Below are positions 1 through 8,587 of a DNA stretch of 64,000 bases, one piece after another (position 1 is the stretch's first letter; every line of letters begins with the position of its first letter). The position numbers and the translations under genes are program-made. The notes beneath the pieces were generated by a model. It saw nothing but the letters and a program-made list of their open reading frames with translations, ran no database searches and was not told where the DNA came from. Origin of the DNA: Streptomyces qaidamensis (lineage in GTDB: Bacteria; Actinomycetota; Actinomycetes; Streptomycetales; Streptomycetaceae); contig NZ_CP015098.1 in NCBI RefSeq assembly GCF_001611795.1, forward strand, positions 7,502,001 to 7,566,000. The letters are read 5' to 3'.

Positions 1-475
1 ACGCGGCGCCGGCGGCCGATCCGCGCAGGGACGCCTCCGAGGCGGTGAACATGATGGAGCCGCGCCCGGCCTGCAGCATGTGCGGCAGTGCGGCCCGGGT
101 GAGGAGGAACGGGGCGGTCAGGTTGATGCGTATCAGCCGTTCCCACTCGGCGTCGCTGACGTCGGCGACCGCGGACATGCTGTCCATGATCCCGGCGTTG
201 TTGACGAGGACGTCGATGCTGCCGAACGACTTCAGGGTTGTGTCGACGACCGCGTCGACGACGCTCTGGTCGCTCAGGTCGCCGACGACGGCGACCGCGC
301 TGCCGCCGGCCTGTTCGATCTCCTTGACGACCGCCGCGGCGCCCTCGGCGTTGAGGTCGGCGACGGCCACGTGTGCGCCGCGCGCCGCGAACGCGATCGC
401 CGTCGCCCGGCCGATGCCGGAGCCGGCTCCGGTGACGATCACGGCTCGGTCCGTGAATTCCTTGATGGTGCTCAT
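1..475 (-). CDS. SDR family NAD(P)-dependent oxidoreductase, C-terminus cut by window edge
   Basis: About 158 N-terminal residues of a short-chain dehydrogenase/reductase are visible. The start is MSTIKEFTDRAVIVTGAGSG, and the dinucleotide-binding motif TGAGSGIG lies near residues 15-22. The NNAG motif follows near residue 93. The catalytic Ser region begins (SIMFTASEAS) but the YxxxK segment is outside the window. The start ATG overlaps the stop of the upstream MFS gene by four bases (ATGA, 472-475), so it is the last visible gene of a minus-strand operon and is probably translationally coupled. In this operon an SDR would fit alcohol/ketone interconversion next to the Baeyer-Villiger enzyme. 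The substrate is not readable from sequence. Confidence 0.93.
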   Translation of the reverse strand, partial: MSTIKEFTDRAVIVTGAGSGIGRATAIAFAARGAHVAVADLNAEGAAAVVKEIEQAGGSAVAVVGDLSDQSVVDAVVDTTLKSFGSIDVLVNNAGIMDSMSAVADVSDAEWERLIRINLTAPFLLTRAALPHMLQAGRGSIMFTASEASLRGSAAGAA

Positions 476-1968
476 GAGTTGCTCTCTTTCACATGGGTGG
501 GGATCTGGCTGGTCTCGGCGGAGACGCCTGTGCTGGTCGAGGGCTGTTCGGCGGGCCTGCGGCAGGGAATGGCGAGGGTGATCAGTGCCGCGAGCAGGGC
601 TGCGAGCCCGCCGATGAGCAATCCGGTGCGAAAACCGTCCTCGGACGGGATGCTCATCGGTCCGATCGTGACGGTCATCTGGGACAGGACGAGGCCGACC
701 ACGGCCGAAGAGGCGGAGGTGCCGATGGACCGCATGAGGGCGTTGAAGCCGTTGGCCGCCGCCGTCTCCGTCGCCGGGACGGCGCCCATGATGAGTGCGG
801 GCATCGCGCCGTACGCGAAGCCGATGCCACCGGAGATGACGATCACCACGGCCATCAGGGTCGCCACGGAGTCCATCAGGTACAGCGAGGCCAGATAGCC
901 TGCCGCGACGATCAGGCAGCCGGTGAGGAGCGTGACCTTCGGCCCGAACTTCGTGGAGATACGGCCGGCCACGGGTGCCACCGCCATCATCGCGAGTCCG
1001 CCCGGTGCCATCACCAAGCCCGCGACCAGCATCGACTTGCCGAGTCCGTGGCCGGTCCGCTCGGGCAGCTGCAGCAGCTGCGGCACGATGAGCGACGAGG
1101 CCATCATGGAGAAGCCGACGACGACGGAAGCGGCATTGGTCAGGAGGACTTGCGGTCGGGCCGTGGTGCGCAGGTCGACCATCGGTTCCGTGGTGCGCAG
1201 CTCCCACCAGGCCCAGGTAAGCAGGACGATGGTCGCCGTGCCGAAGAGCCCGAGCGTCATGCCACTGCTCCAGCCCCAGTCGGCACCCTTGGACACCGCG
1301 AGGAGCAGTGCCGCCAGGCCAGTGCTGAGCCCCAGGGCTCCCACGAAGTCGAACCCGCTTCCGGCCCTCCCCGGTGACGCCGGAACCGGGAGAATGAGGC
1401 GGATCAGCACCGCCGCGACCAGGCTGAGCACCGCGCTCACCCAGAACAGCGCGCGCCAACTGCCGTACTGGGCCACCGTCGCCGCCAGCGGGAGGCCGAG
1501 CGCGCCGCCGATTCCGAGCGAGGCGCTCATCAGCGCGACGGCGGTGTTGAGCTTCTCCGGCGGCATGATGTCGCGCATCGCGCTGATGCCGAGCGGCACC
1601 AGTCCCGCCCCCATGCCCTGCAGCCCGCGCCCGACGAGCATCAGCGGCAGGGAGGTGGCCACGGCGGCCAGGACAGAACCCGAACAGAGGGGGATCGTGC
1701 AGGCGATCAGCATACGGCGCTTGCCGTGCTGATCACCCAGGCGGCCGGCGATGGGGGTGGCCACGGCAGCGGTCAGCAGCGTGACCGTGACGACCCAGGA
1801 CGCGTTGGACGCGGAGGTGCCGAGGATCTCCGGCAGTTCACCGAGGATCGGCACCACCAAGGTCTGCATGGTCGCGGCCACGATGCCGCCGAAGGCCAGC
1901 ACCGCCACGCCGAGGGTGTGGCTCACTGCGGGCTTGGACATGTCCGGCCCCTTCCGTCCCTCACTCAT
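472..1968 (-). CDS. MFS transporter, DHA2 (14-TM drug:H+ antiporter-like)
   Basis: A 498-residue polytopic membrane protein of the major facilitator superfamily, the usual length for the 14-helix DHA2 exporters. Helices start near residue 15 (HTLGVAVLAFGGIVAATMQT). The cytoplasmic loop motif A is GRLGDQHGKRR near residues 75-85, and the helix-4 Arg segment LMLVGRGLQGMGAGLV follows. The start ATG at 1968 overlaps the stop of the upstream propeller gene (ATGA), which supports this start over the internal Met at residue 10. Its place inside a monooxygenase operon suggests export of the pathway's substrate, product or toxic intermediate, or uptake of it; direction cannot be read from sequence. 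Confidence 0.9.
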   Translation of the reverse strand: MSEGRKGPDMSKPAVSHTLGVAVLAFGGIVAATMQTLVVPILGELPEILGTSASNASWVVTVTLLTAAVATPIAGRLGDQHGKRRMLIACTIPLCSGSVLAAVATSLPLMLVGRGLQGMGAGLVPLGISAMRDIMPPEKLNTAVALMSASLGIGGALGLPLAATVAQYGSWRALFWVSAVLSLVAAVLIRLILPVPASPGRAGSGFDFVGALGLSTGLAALLLAVSKGADWGWSSGMTLGLFGTATIVLLTWAWWELRTTEPMVDLRTTARPQVLLTNAASVVVGFSMMASSLIVPQLLQLPERTGHGLGKSMLVAGLVMAPGGLAMMAVAPVAGRISTKFGPKVTLLTGCLIVAAGYLASLYLMDSVATLMAVVIVISGGIGFAYGAMPALIMGAVPATETAAANGFNALMRSIGTSASSAVVGLVLSQMTVTIGPMSIPSEDGFRTGLLIGGLAALLAALITLAIPCRRPAEQPSTSTGVSAETSQIPTHVKESNS

Positions 1969-3689
1969 GCGGTACCGAGCCGTGTGCTTGAACTTCCCTG
2001 ATCGTCCTGGTCGTCGGACTCGTCACGTACCGGCGTGAAACGCAGTACGGTGCCTTCGCCATGGGCGGCGAGGAGGAGCGAGCCGCAAGGAGTGGCCGCG
2101 AGGCCGGCGAACCGGCGGGGTACGCCGGGCATGCCGTCGGGAGTGAACAAGGCGGGTTCTGCACGCGGCACGACGCCCGGAGGCGGCCCGAGCGGAAGGT
2201 CCTCGGCATCGACGCGGCTCGCCCCCGTGGTGAGGGAGATCACCCGGATTCGGCGGTGGTCGGTCTCCACGACGAACAGCTCGTCCCCTGAGGCCGCCAG
2301 GCCCTGTGGTGCCCCGAGTCCGTCCGCGACGGTGACCGTCTTCCCGTCGTCGATCCGCAGCACCGTCCCGCGCCGGTCGTCGCTGACGTACGCCCGCCCC
2401 TCGTCGTCGAAGGTCACGTCCACGGGATGGTCGATGCCTTCGACGAGCGCGGTGATGGTGCCGTCCGGCCCGACGGCCACGATCCGTCCCGCCCCGGTCT
2501 CGGCGACCACGAGTGACCCGTCCGGCCCCACCGCTATCCCGCCGGGCTCATCAAGGCCGGTTGCTCGCAGGCGAGTTGTGTTCTGCTCGGGGTCATAGGT
2601 GTGGACGTCGCCGTACTGCGAGGTGCAGTGCACCAGGCCGTCGGCGGCGGCCACGCCGTGGACTGCGGGCGGCAGCAGGGTGAGCGAAGTGACGCCCCCG
2701 CCCGGATCGCCGGCCCGGACGACGGTGGCCGGCTCACCTTCGTGCGTGGCCGCCGGGGTGGCCAGACGGTAGTGGTCGGCCGCGTACACCGTGCCGCCGG
2801 GGGCGACGGTCACGCCGTACGGACCGTCGAGCCCTCGCGGTACGATCTCGCGGGTGCGACCGTCGGGGTGCAACTCCGTGATGCCACCGGCGGCGTAGCT
2901 GGAGACGAACATGCGGTTCTCGGCGTCGAAGGCGGCATTGTCCAAGCCCACCAGGCCACTTACGACGAGGGACCGGGATCCGCTGCCGTGCAGATCGATG
3001 CGTGTCACGATGCCTTCGACTCCACGCGACAGGACATGCAGGACACCGCCCTGATCGAAGCGGACGGCAACCGGTTCGTGCACGTCATGCGCGACCACCT
3101 CCGGCTCCCCGCCGTCCGGTGGGATACGCCAGACCTGGCCGGTGACCATGTGCGGGTAGTACAAGCAACCGTCCGGGCCGCGCTGCATGGCGTTGCCCAA
3201 GGCCAGACCGTCGGTCAGCACCACAGGGTCGCCGCCGTCCGGGAACAGCTCCAGGAGGCGGCCGTCGAATTTCATTTCGTTGACGAAGAGCCGGTCCCCG
3301 ATACAGGTGATGCCGTTCGGTACCTGCACCTGGTCGGAGACCAGCGTGTACGTTCCGTCAGGGCTGCGGCGCCATACGCGGCCGGGGACCAGGTCGGCGA
3401 TGTACATCGAGCCGTCCGCGCCGAAAGCCAGGTCGTCCGGGGACTGCACCGGGCCGTCCATCGGCACGATCACCTCCAGGTCACCCGTGGCCGGATCGAC
3501 GGCGCTGACGCGCCCGGCCAGGAACTCGGCGACGTACAGCCGACGGTCCGGGCCGAAGGCGATGCCGTTGGAACCCCACAACCGGTGGGGCGGGTTGAGC
3601 CGCTCGGCCCGCCAACGAGCGCTTCTCGGCCGGTGGTTGCCGGGCTCGTCGAACCTGGTGGGCGTCCTTGCCTGTCGGTCGGTGATCAC
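1965..3689 (-). CDS. SMP-30/gluconolactonase-like NHL beta-propeller protein
   Basis: 574 residues from a GTG at 3689 that overlaps the monooxygenase stop (GTGA). The reading frame stays open far upstream, but that extension is only the shadow of the monooxygenase gene. The protein consists of repeated blades of the type SNGIAFGPDRRLYVAEF, DDLAFGADGSMYIAD, PYGVTVAPGGTVYAAD, PGGIAVGPDGSLVVAET and PVDVTFDDEGRAYVSD. That makes roughly 10-12 NHL/SMP-30-like repeats, enough for about two propellers. No signal peptide is evident. SMP-30 family members are metal-dependent lactonases. Next to a Baeyer-Villiger monooxygenase the simplest role is hydrolysis of the lactone product. Catalytic metal ligands were not assigned, so a non-enzymatic binding propeller is possible. 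Confidence 0.82.
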   Translation of the reverse strand: MITDRQARTPTRFDEPGNHRPRSARWRAERLNPPHRLWGSNGIAFGPDRRLYVAEFLAGRVSAVDPATGDLEVIVPMDGPVQSPDDLAFGADGSMYIADLVPGRVWRRSPDGTYTLVSDQVQVPNGITCIGDRLFVNEMKFDGRLLELFPDGGDPVVLTDGLALGNAMQRGPDGCLYYPHMVTGQVWRIPPDGGEPEVVAHDVHEPVAVRFDQGGVLHVLSRGVEGIVTRIDLHGSGSRSLVVSGLVGLDNAAFDAENRMFVSSYAAGGITELHPDGRTREIVPRGLDGPYGVTVAPGGTVYAADHYRLATPAATHEGEPATVVRAGDPGGGVTSLTLLPPAVHGVAAADGLVHCTSQYGDVHTYDPEQNTTRLRATGLDEPGGIAVGPDGSLVVAETGAGRIVAVGPDGTITALVEGIDHPVDVTFDDEGRAYVSDDRRGTVLRIDDGKTVTVADGLGAPQGLAASGDELFVVETDHRRIRVISLTTGASRVDAEDLPLGPPPGVVPRAEPALFTPDGMPGVPRRFAGLAATPCGSLLLAAHGEGTVLRFTPVRDESDDQDDQGSSSTRLGTA

Positions 3690-5542
3690 CCTTCGCCCCC
3701 CTCTTGATCGGCCGGGGCGAGTACATCGTCCAGGCCGCCGCCCTCGCGCCAGTCCCTGAGCAGTGCGTGGAAGGCGACCGGTCCGTCGGCATAGGTCTCG
3801 TTGCGCTCGCGTGGCTTGCCCTCGTTGTTGTAGTAGCCAGGGGTGCACTCGGCCTGGAACTTGTGCAGGTCGGGCGCGTTCTTCCGGAGGCCGGCCACCC
3901 AGTCGTCCTGAGCCTGAGGGTTCGGCTCGACGTAGCGGGCCTTGCGCTCGCGGGCTGCGGCCACGACCTCGGCGACGTGAGTGGCCTGTTCGTCGAGTAC
4001 GTGGACGAAGTTGACGGAGCTCGCGTTCTGCAGCGGGCCGAGCTGGAAGAGGTTCGGGAAACCGTGACTGTAGAAGCCGTGAAGGGTCTTGGGCCCTTCG
4101 TGCCATGCCTCGAAGAGGTGTACGCCTCCCCGTCCGTAGACCGGGAGCCGGCCGGACAGAATCCCCGAGATGCCGACCTCGAAACCGGTCGCGAAGACGA
4201 TGCAGTCGACCTCGTACTCCGTGCCGCCGACCACGACCGCGTCCTCGGTGATCCGCTCCACGCCATGGGTATCGGCCGTGTCGACGAGTGTGACGTTGTC
4301 CCGGTTGAAGCTCTGCAGGTAGGTGTCGCTGAACGTGGGCCGCTTGCACATGTACCGGTACCAGGGCTTGAGCTTCTCGGCCGTCACCGGGTCCGCGACG
4401 ACCGCGTCCACGCGGGCGCGCAGCTCGTTCATCTTCTGGAAGTCGGTGATCTCGTAGACGCGTTCGCGCACCTTGGCCGGGATCTCCGCGTACACGTTGG
4501 TGGGGATGAGCTTCTCGTGCAGTCGCGCAGAGCTGGTCCAGGCGTCGTTCACCAGGTCCTCGTCGACCTCGTCGACCGGGATGCCGGTGAGGACCTTGAG
4601 GAAGTTGTCCATGCGGCGCCGCTGCCAGCCGGGGGTGAGGCGCTCGGCCCACTCCGGGTCGGTGGGCCGGTTGTCGCGTACGTCGACGGTGGAGGGCGTG
4701 CGCTGGAAGACGTAGAGGTGCTGGGCGTCGGCCGCGAGGTGCGGTACGACCTGGATGGCCGTGGCGCCGGTGCCGACGACGGCGACGCGCTTGTCGGCGA
4801 GCCTGTGGAGATTTCCGTTCGCGTCGCCGCCCGTGTACGCGTAGTCCCAGCGGCTGGTGTGGAACGTATGCCCGCGGAAGGACTCGATCCCAGGGATCCT
4901 CGGGAGCTTCGCCTGGCTGAGTACTCCGGTGGCCACCACCACGAATCGGGCCCGCATCGCGTCGCCGCGGTCGGTGCTGACGAGCCATTCCGACTCGGCG
5001 TCGTCCCAGCGCAGTTCGGTCGCCTGTGTCTGGAAGCACGCGTCGCTGTGCAGCTTGAAGTGTTCCCCGATGGCCTGCGCGTGCCGGCGGATCTCCTCGC
5101 CCGGCGCGTACCGCCACTTCGGTATGTAGCCGACCTCCTCTAGGAGCGGCATGTAGACGTAGGACTCGATGTCGCAGTGGATGCCGGGATAGCGGTTCCA
5201 GTACCAGGTACCGCCGAAGTCCCCGCCCTTCTCGATCACCCGGATCGACTCGACGCCCACCTGCCGCAGGCGCGCGGCCGCGAGCAGACCGCCGAATCCG
5301 CCGCCGATGACGACCGCCTCGACGCGGTCGTGCAAGGGCTCCCGGGTGAACTCCTGGTCCGTGTAGGGGTCCTGTGCGTAGTAGCCGAACCTTCCGCCGA
5401 CGCCGTGGTATTGGGAAGTCCCGTCGGGGCGCAGCCGTCGGTCGCGCTCGGCCCGGTACTTCTCGCGCAGGGCCTCGATGTCGAAGTCGGGTTCCGGCAG
5501 TCCGGGCGTCGTGAGGGTCGTCGAGGTGTGGGGGGCAGACAT
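3686..5542 (-). CDS. Flavin-containing Baeyer-Villiger monooxygenase
   Basis: A 618-residue type I Baeyer-Villiger monooxygenase. After an N-terminal extension of about 70 residues comes the FAD Rossmann motif VIGGGFGGL (78-86). The family fingerprint FxGxxxHxxxW is complete as FRGHTFHTSRW (222-232), and the NADPH Rossmann motif VVGTGATAI lies at 255-263. These enzymes use FAD, NADPH and O2 to insert oxygen next to a ketone carbonyl, giving an ester or lactone. The long N-terminus resembles the subgroup acting on larger cyclic or steroid-like ketones, but that is inference. It sits 72 bp downstream of the SDR gene and overlaps the propeller gene by four bases. An AAGGA-type ribosome site precedes the ATG. 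Confidence 0.95.
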   Translation of the reverse strand: MSAPHTSTTLTTPGLPEPDFDIEALREKYRAERDRRLRPDGTSQYHGVGGRFGYYAQDPYTDQEFTREPLHDRVEAVVIGGGFGGLLAAARLRQVGVESIRVIEKGGDFGGTWYWNRYPGIHCDIESYVYMPLLEEVGYIPKWRYAPGEEIRRHAQAIGEHFKLHSDACFQTQATELRWDDAESEWLVSTDRGDAMRARFVVVATGVLSQAKLPRIPGIESFRGHTFHTSRWDYAYTGGDANGNLHRLADKRVAVVGTGATAIQVVPHLAADAQHLYVFQRTPSTVDVRDNRPTDPEWAERLTPGWQRRRMDNFLKVLTGIPVDEVDEDLVNDAWTSSARLHEKLIPTNVYAEIPAKVRERVYEITDFQKMNELRARVDAVVADPVTAEKLKPWYRYMCKRPTFSDTYLQSFNRDNVTLVDTADTHGVERITEDAVVVGGTEYEVDCIVFATGFEVGISGILSGRLPVYGRGGVHLFEAWHEGPKTLHGFYSHGFPNLFQLGPLQNASSVNFVHVLDEQATHVAEVVAAARERKARYVEPNPQAQDDWVAGLRKNAPDLHKFQAECTPGYYNNEGKPRERNETYADGPVAFHALLRDWREGGGLDDVLAPADQEGGEG

Positions 5543-5614
5543 GAGGGAGGGCTCGGTCCTTTCTCGATTCTGGATTTCGCCGGTGCGACGGCCGCCATGC
5601 GGTCCTGGGGTCGG

Positions 5615-6382
5615 TCAGGGGCGCATCGTGCTGCCTCCGCCGACCGAGAGCATCTGGCCGTTGATCCACGCGGATCGGTCGGACAGGAGAAACGCCACCA
5701 TGGAGCCGATGTCCTCGGGCTTTCCCTGGCGCGGTGAGGGGGTGGCTCGGAGGGCGAGGTCTTGGTACTCGCTCGGCAGGTTCAGCTTGGTCTGCTCGGT
5801 CAGGGCGCGCCCGGGCGCGACGCCGTTGGCCCTGATCCCGTGCTTGCCGTATTTGCCGGCGACGTGTCGGGTGAGCGCGGTGAGTCCGGCCTTCGTCACC
5901 GAGTGGGCGACCTTGTCCGGCATTCCGGCATAGGCGGCCGCCGAGAGGATGTTCACCACGGAGCCACCACCGCCGGTGATCATGTGAGGCAACGCGCGCT
6001 CAAGCGTGAGCAGGTAGCTGGTCAGGTTGACGTCGATGGACCGCTGCCAGGCGCCCAGGTCGATGTCGACCGCGTGCGTGTCCTTGGCCACCTCGTCCGG
6101 ATGGATGTTGGCGGCGACGTTGAACAGGCCGTCGATGCGGCCGTACTCGCGCACGGCCAGCTCCATGTGTTTCCTGACCTGTTCCTGGTCCGCTATGTCG
6201 ACGGTCACCGCCAGACCTTCACCGCCGGCGGACTTCGCGGCCTGGACCACCGCCCCGGCCGAGTCCGCGTCGATGTCGCCGACGATCACCTTGGCGCCGC
6301 CGGCGCCGAGGATCTCCGCGGTCGCCTGGGCGATCCCTCCGCCACCGGCGAAGACCACGACTTTGCCTTCGAGTCCGTCCAT
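5615..6382 (-). CDS. Divergent SDR family protein with His at the catalytic Tyr position
   Basis: 255 residues from the ATG at 6382, preceded by GGAAGGGAG. A longer in-frame start at 6481 lies inside the operator region and is unlikely. The fold is clearly SDR: an N-terminal Rossmann segment (KVVVFAGGGGIAQATAEIL), NVAAN in place of NNAG (88-92), Ser147 (NILSAAAY), Lys164 and the C-terminal NGQMLSVGGG. Two key features differ. The glycine motif is shortened to AGGGGIA, and the YxxxK motif reads HSVTK, so His160 stands where the catalytic Tyr belongs. It may be a reductase with changed chemistry or a non-catalytic binder. It is the first gene of the minus-strand operon facing the TetR gene. Confidence 0.88.
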   Translation of the reverse strand: MDGLEGKVVVFAGGGGIAQATAEILGAGGAKVIVGDIDADSAGAVVQAAKSAGGEGLAVTVDIADQEQVRKHMELAVREYGRIDGLFNVAANIHPDEVAKDTHAVDIDLGAWQRSIDVNLTSYLLTLERALPHMITGGGGSVVNILSAAAYAGMPDKVAHSVTKAGLTALTRHVAGKYGKHGIRANGVAPGRALTEQTKLNLPSEYQDLALRATPSPRQGKPEDIGSMVAFLLSDRSAWINGQMLSVGGGSTMRP

Positions 6383-6455
6383 GTCGGCTCCCTTCCGGAT
6401 GCTGCCGTACTGCCGTGGCGTGGATGCGGGGGGATCAGGGCGCGGGGCGCGCCTG

Positions 6456-6479
6456 GTCACAGGCGGATCCGCCTGTGAC
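6456..6479. promoter_or_regulatory. Perfect 24-bp palindrome, probable TetR operator 1
   Basis: GTCACAGGCGGA is followed directly by its exact reverse complement. It lies in the divergent region between the SDR start (6382) and the TetR start (6574), the usual location for a TetR-family operator. The assignment to this regulator is inferred from position and symmetry. Confidence 0.7.
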
Positions 6480-6483
6480 ATGG

Positions 6484-6506
6484 AAACCGTACATCGATGT
6501 ACGTTT
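6484..6506. promoter_or_regulatory. Second palindrome, probable operator 2
   Basis: The core CGTACATCGATGTACG (6488-6503) is a perfect 16-bp palindrome. The flanks AAAC and GTTT extend the symmetry if one extra C is allowed. It sits a few bases from the first palindrome but has an unrelated sequence, so it may bind a different regulator or be the true TetR site. Confidence 0.65.
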
Positions 6507-6573
6507 CCTGAACAGCCCCGCTCAGCGGTGCCCTGCGATCATCCTCCGGCGCGGCCGCGGATATTCTTCCGCC

Positions 6574-7134
6574 ATGTCGAAGGAAGCCGGCCGGCCCTTG
6601 CGGCGCGATGCCGCGCGCAATCGGGAACAGCTGCTCGCGGCCGCACGCCGGATGTTCGCGGAGCAGGGCGCCGACGTGCCCCTGGAGGAGGTGGCGCGTG
6701 CCGCGGAGGTGAGCCGGACGACGCTGTACCGGAACTTCGCAACCCGCGAAGAACTCGCGGCGACCGTCTTCGAGGACAGCGTGGTCCAGATCGAGGATCG
6801 TGCCGCCGCACTGCGGGGCAAGGCGCAGGGCGCCGCGGAACTGTTCGACTTCGTCCTGGACATGCACGCGCGCAACCGTGGCATCGTCCACGTGCTCGCG
6901 GGGGCGGATGTCGCCTGGTTCACCCACCTCGCCACCCGCACCACGGAAGCCTTCGAACCACTGCTGGCACGGGGCCGGGAGTGCGGCACGGTCCACCCGG
7001 ACGTGGAAGCGGATGACGTGCTGACGGCGCTCAAAATGGCCGAGGCCGCGGCATCCCTGTCCGACTCCCCCGCAAGCGAGCATCTGAGCCGCCGTGTGCG
7101 CGTCATGCTGCACCGCACCCTGTTCACCGGCTGA
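6574..7134 (+). CDS. TetR/AcrR family transcriptional regulator
   Basis: 186 residues. The N-terminal HTH domain (about residues 10-60) includes REQLLAAARRMFAEQGADV and the recognition segment VSRTTLYRNFATREEL. The C-terminal ligand domain is helical. No Shine-Dalgarno sequence precedes the ATG; a TATTCT -10-like hexamer at 6562-6567 places the likely transcription start on or next to the A of the ATG, suggesting a leaderless mRNA. It is divergent from the SDR-monooxygenase operon with two palindromes between, so it most likely represses that operon and perhaps itself. The ligand is probably a pathway substrate or intermediate. Confidence 0.92.
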   Translation: MSKEAGRPLRRDAARNREQLLAAARRMFAEQGADVPLEEVARAAEVSRTTLYRNFATREELAATVFEDSVVQIEDRAAALRGKAQGAAELFDFVLDMHARNRGIVHVLAGADVAWFTHLATRTTEAFEPLLARGRECGTVHPDVEADDVLTALKMAEAAASLSDSPASEHLSRRVRVMLHRTLFTG

Positions 7135-7197
7135 CGGTGAACGTCTGCGGCCCTGGTGTCCTGAGTCCCTATTTCGCAGTAGAAGTGGGCTGTGCTC

Positions 7198-7366
7198 ATG
7201 GCGCGTTTGGGTCGGCCGACGGTCGGGCTGGTCCTGACGGGCGAGGAACGGGAGACGTTGCTGCGGTGATCGCGGCGGGCGACGTCGTCGCAACCAAGCT
7301 CGGCAAGGAGGTGCCCGAGCACCTCGATGTCCACCTGATCTGCGACAACTACACCACCCACAAGGG
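7198..7366 (+). pseudogene. IS630-family transposase remnant
   Basis: The 7135-7475 gap holds two pieces of an IS630-like transposase. A start-like stretch MARLGRPTVGLVLTGEERET stops after 24 codons at 7269. In another frame comes KEVPEHLDVHLICDNYTTHK (about 7305-7364), which carries the second catalytic Asp region (DNYxTHK) of IS630 DDE enzymes. The middle and C-terminal parts are missing, so this is a deleted, non-functional relic. It marks one edge of the 7.4-17.3 kb block that looks acquired. No terminal repeats were identified. The rest of the gap shows nothing firm. Confidence 0.72.
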
Positions 7367-7475
7367 CCGTGTCCCTCCACATGGTGTAGCAGCGAGTCAT
7401 CGCTCGCACCGCCCCGATCGACATCAGAAGAATCGGCGCCGAGAGAGCCGTCCGGTTAGCGCGTTCAGAGGAGGA

Positions 7476-8438
7476 CTAGGCACTCGTCCAGACGTCTTCG
7501 AGGAAGCCGCGTACCTGTTCGATCTGCTCTCGATCTTCGGGGGCCTGCCCCATGAACATGCCGTGCAGTGCGCCCTCCCAGACGTGGAGCTCCGCGCGGA
7601 CGCCGGCGCGGAGAAGCTTGCGGTGGAGTCGCACCGTGTCCGAGAGAAGGAAGTCTCTTGTCCCGGCAGTCAGGATGGTTGGAGGGAAGTCCTCCGTGAA
7701 GGTTCCGAACAATGGCGAGATGTACGGCTCGGTCAGTTCATGCCCGTTTCGGTACAGCTCGAGCGTGTTGTCGAACGGGCCTGGGAGCGCGAAGCTGTTC
7801 GTGGTCTGCGTGTCACCGGCCATGGTGAAGTCCACGCACGGAGAGATGAGTACTGCTGCGGCGGGGAGGGGCAGGCCTTCATCTCGCGCCCGCAGGAGCA
7901 GCGCTGCCGTGAGATTGGCGCCCGCGGACTGGCCGCCGATTGCGATGTTCTGTGGCTTGTGCGTTCGCAGGAGATGGCGATAGACGGCAATGCAGTCGTC
8001 GAGGCCGGCCGGATAGGGGTCCTGGGGAAGCTGCCGGTAGTCCATCCCCCAGGTGCGTACGCCGAGATTTGCGGCGATGAGCTGCGTTGAACGACGGGCG
8101 GTGGCGCCGCCACCCCAGGTGAACGAGCCACCGTGAACGTAGAGAAGCACTCGTTCGTCGTCGTCGCCGAGACCCTCTGGCTGAGCGATATAGAACTTTG
8201 CCCCGTCGACTTCCGCGGGCTCGACCGTCGCGATGACATCCGTCGCGACCGCTCCGGTCGTAGCCAGAGCCAGCGCTTCCACCGTCGCCGGGTCCTCGGA
8301 AGCTGCCGCCTCCGCGAGAGCGCGCCAACCCTCTACATCGTCAGGCGTGGGGTCGGGCTGCTGAGGAAGTTGTCCCACCATCGCCAGGATGCTCTGCGCC
8401 TCTGGGCTGATGGTGGTGGGAATCGGGAAGTCCTTCAT
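7476..8438 (-). CDS. Alpha/beta hydrolase, hormone-sensitive-lipase type esterase
   Basis: 320 residues with the HSL (family IV) signature. The oxyanion motif HGG is at 102-104 (YVHGGSF), the nucleophile elbow GQSAG has Ser171, the acid is likely Asp262 (TAGTRDF), and His292 sits in EGALHGMF. No signal peptide is seen, so it is probably cytoplasmic, acting on short-chain esters. The gene follows the glycoside operon on the same strand after about 150 bp containing a hairpin. Removing acyl groups from imported glycosides is possible but not shown. Its codon use resembles the neighbouring glycoside genes rather than the surrounding core genes. Confidence 0.92.
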   Translation of the reverse strand: MKDFPIPTTISPEAQSILAMVGQLPQQPDPTPDDVEGWRALAEAAASEDPATVEALALATTGAVATDVIATVEPAEVDGAKFYIAQPEGLGDDDERVLLYVHGGSFTWGGGATARRSTQLIAANLGVRTWGMDYRQLPQDPYPAGLDDCIAVYRHLLRTHKPQNIAIGGQSAGANLTAALLLRARDEGLPLPAAAVLISPCVDFTMAGDTQTTNSFALPGPFDNTLELYRNGHELTEPYISPLFGTFTEDFPPTILTAGTRDFLLSDTVRLHRKLLRAGVRAELHVWEGALHGMFMGQAPEDREQIEQVRGFLEDVWTSA

Positions 8439-8531
8439 GTTCGGTCTCTTTCTTTAGGCGAGTGGGGACGTGAGTCGATCAGGTGTGGCGCCGTCTCGTA
8501 GTACTTGGGTACGACCGGTTCCGGGCGAGGG

Positions 8532-8577
8532 CGCCCGCTCCACCGTCCAGGTCAGGTGCCGAGGAGCGGAGCGGGCG
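8532..8577. terminator. Hairpin after the GH1 gene, possible terminator
   Basis: CGCCCGCTCC (8532-8541) pairs exactly with GGAGCGGGCG (8568-8577) across a 26-nt loop, just beyond the GH1 stop at 8588. There is no clear U-tract, so termination is only suggested. Confidence 0.4.
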
Positions 8578-8587
8578 TCTTCTCCCG

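Noticed and set aside
1965..5669. A very long open frame joining the propeller gene to about 660 upstream codons
   Set aside because: The upstream part is Arg/Pro/Gly-rich antisense-like composition in another frame of the BVMO gene; GTG 3689 with a GTGA overlap is the real start.
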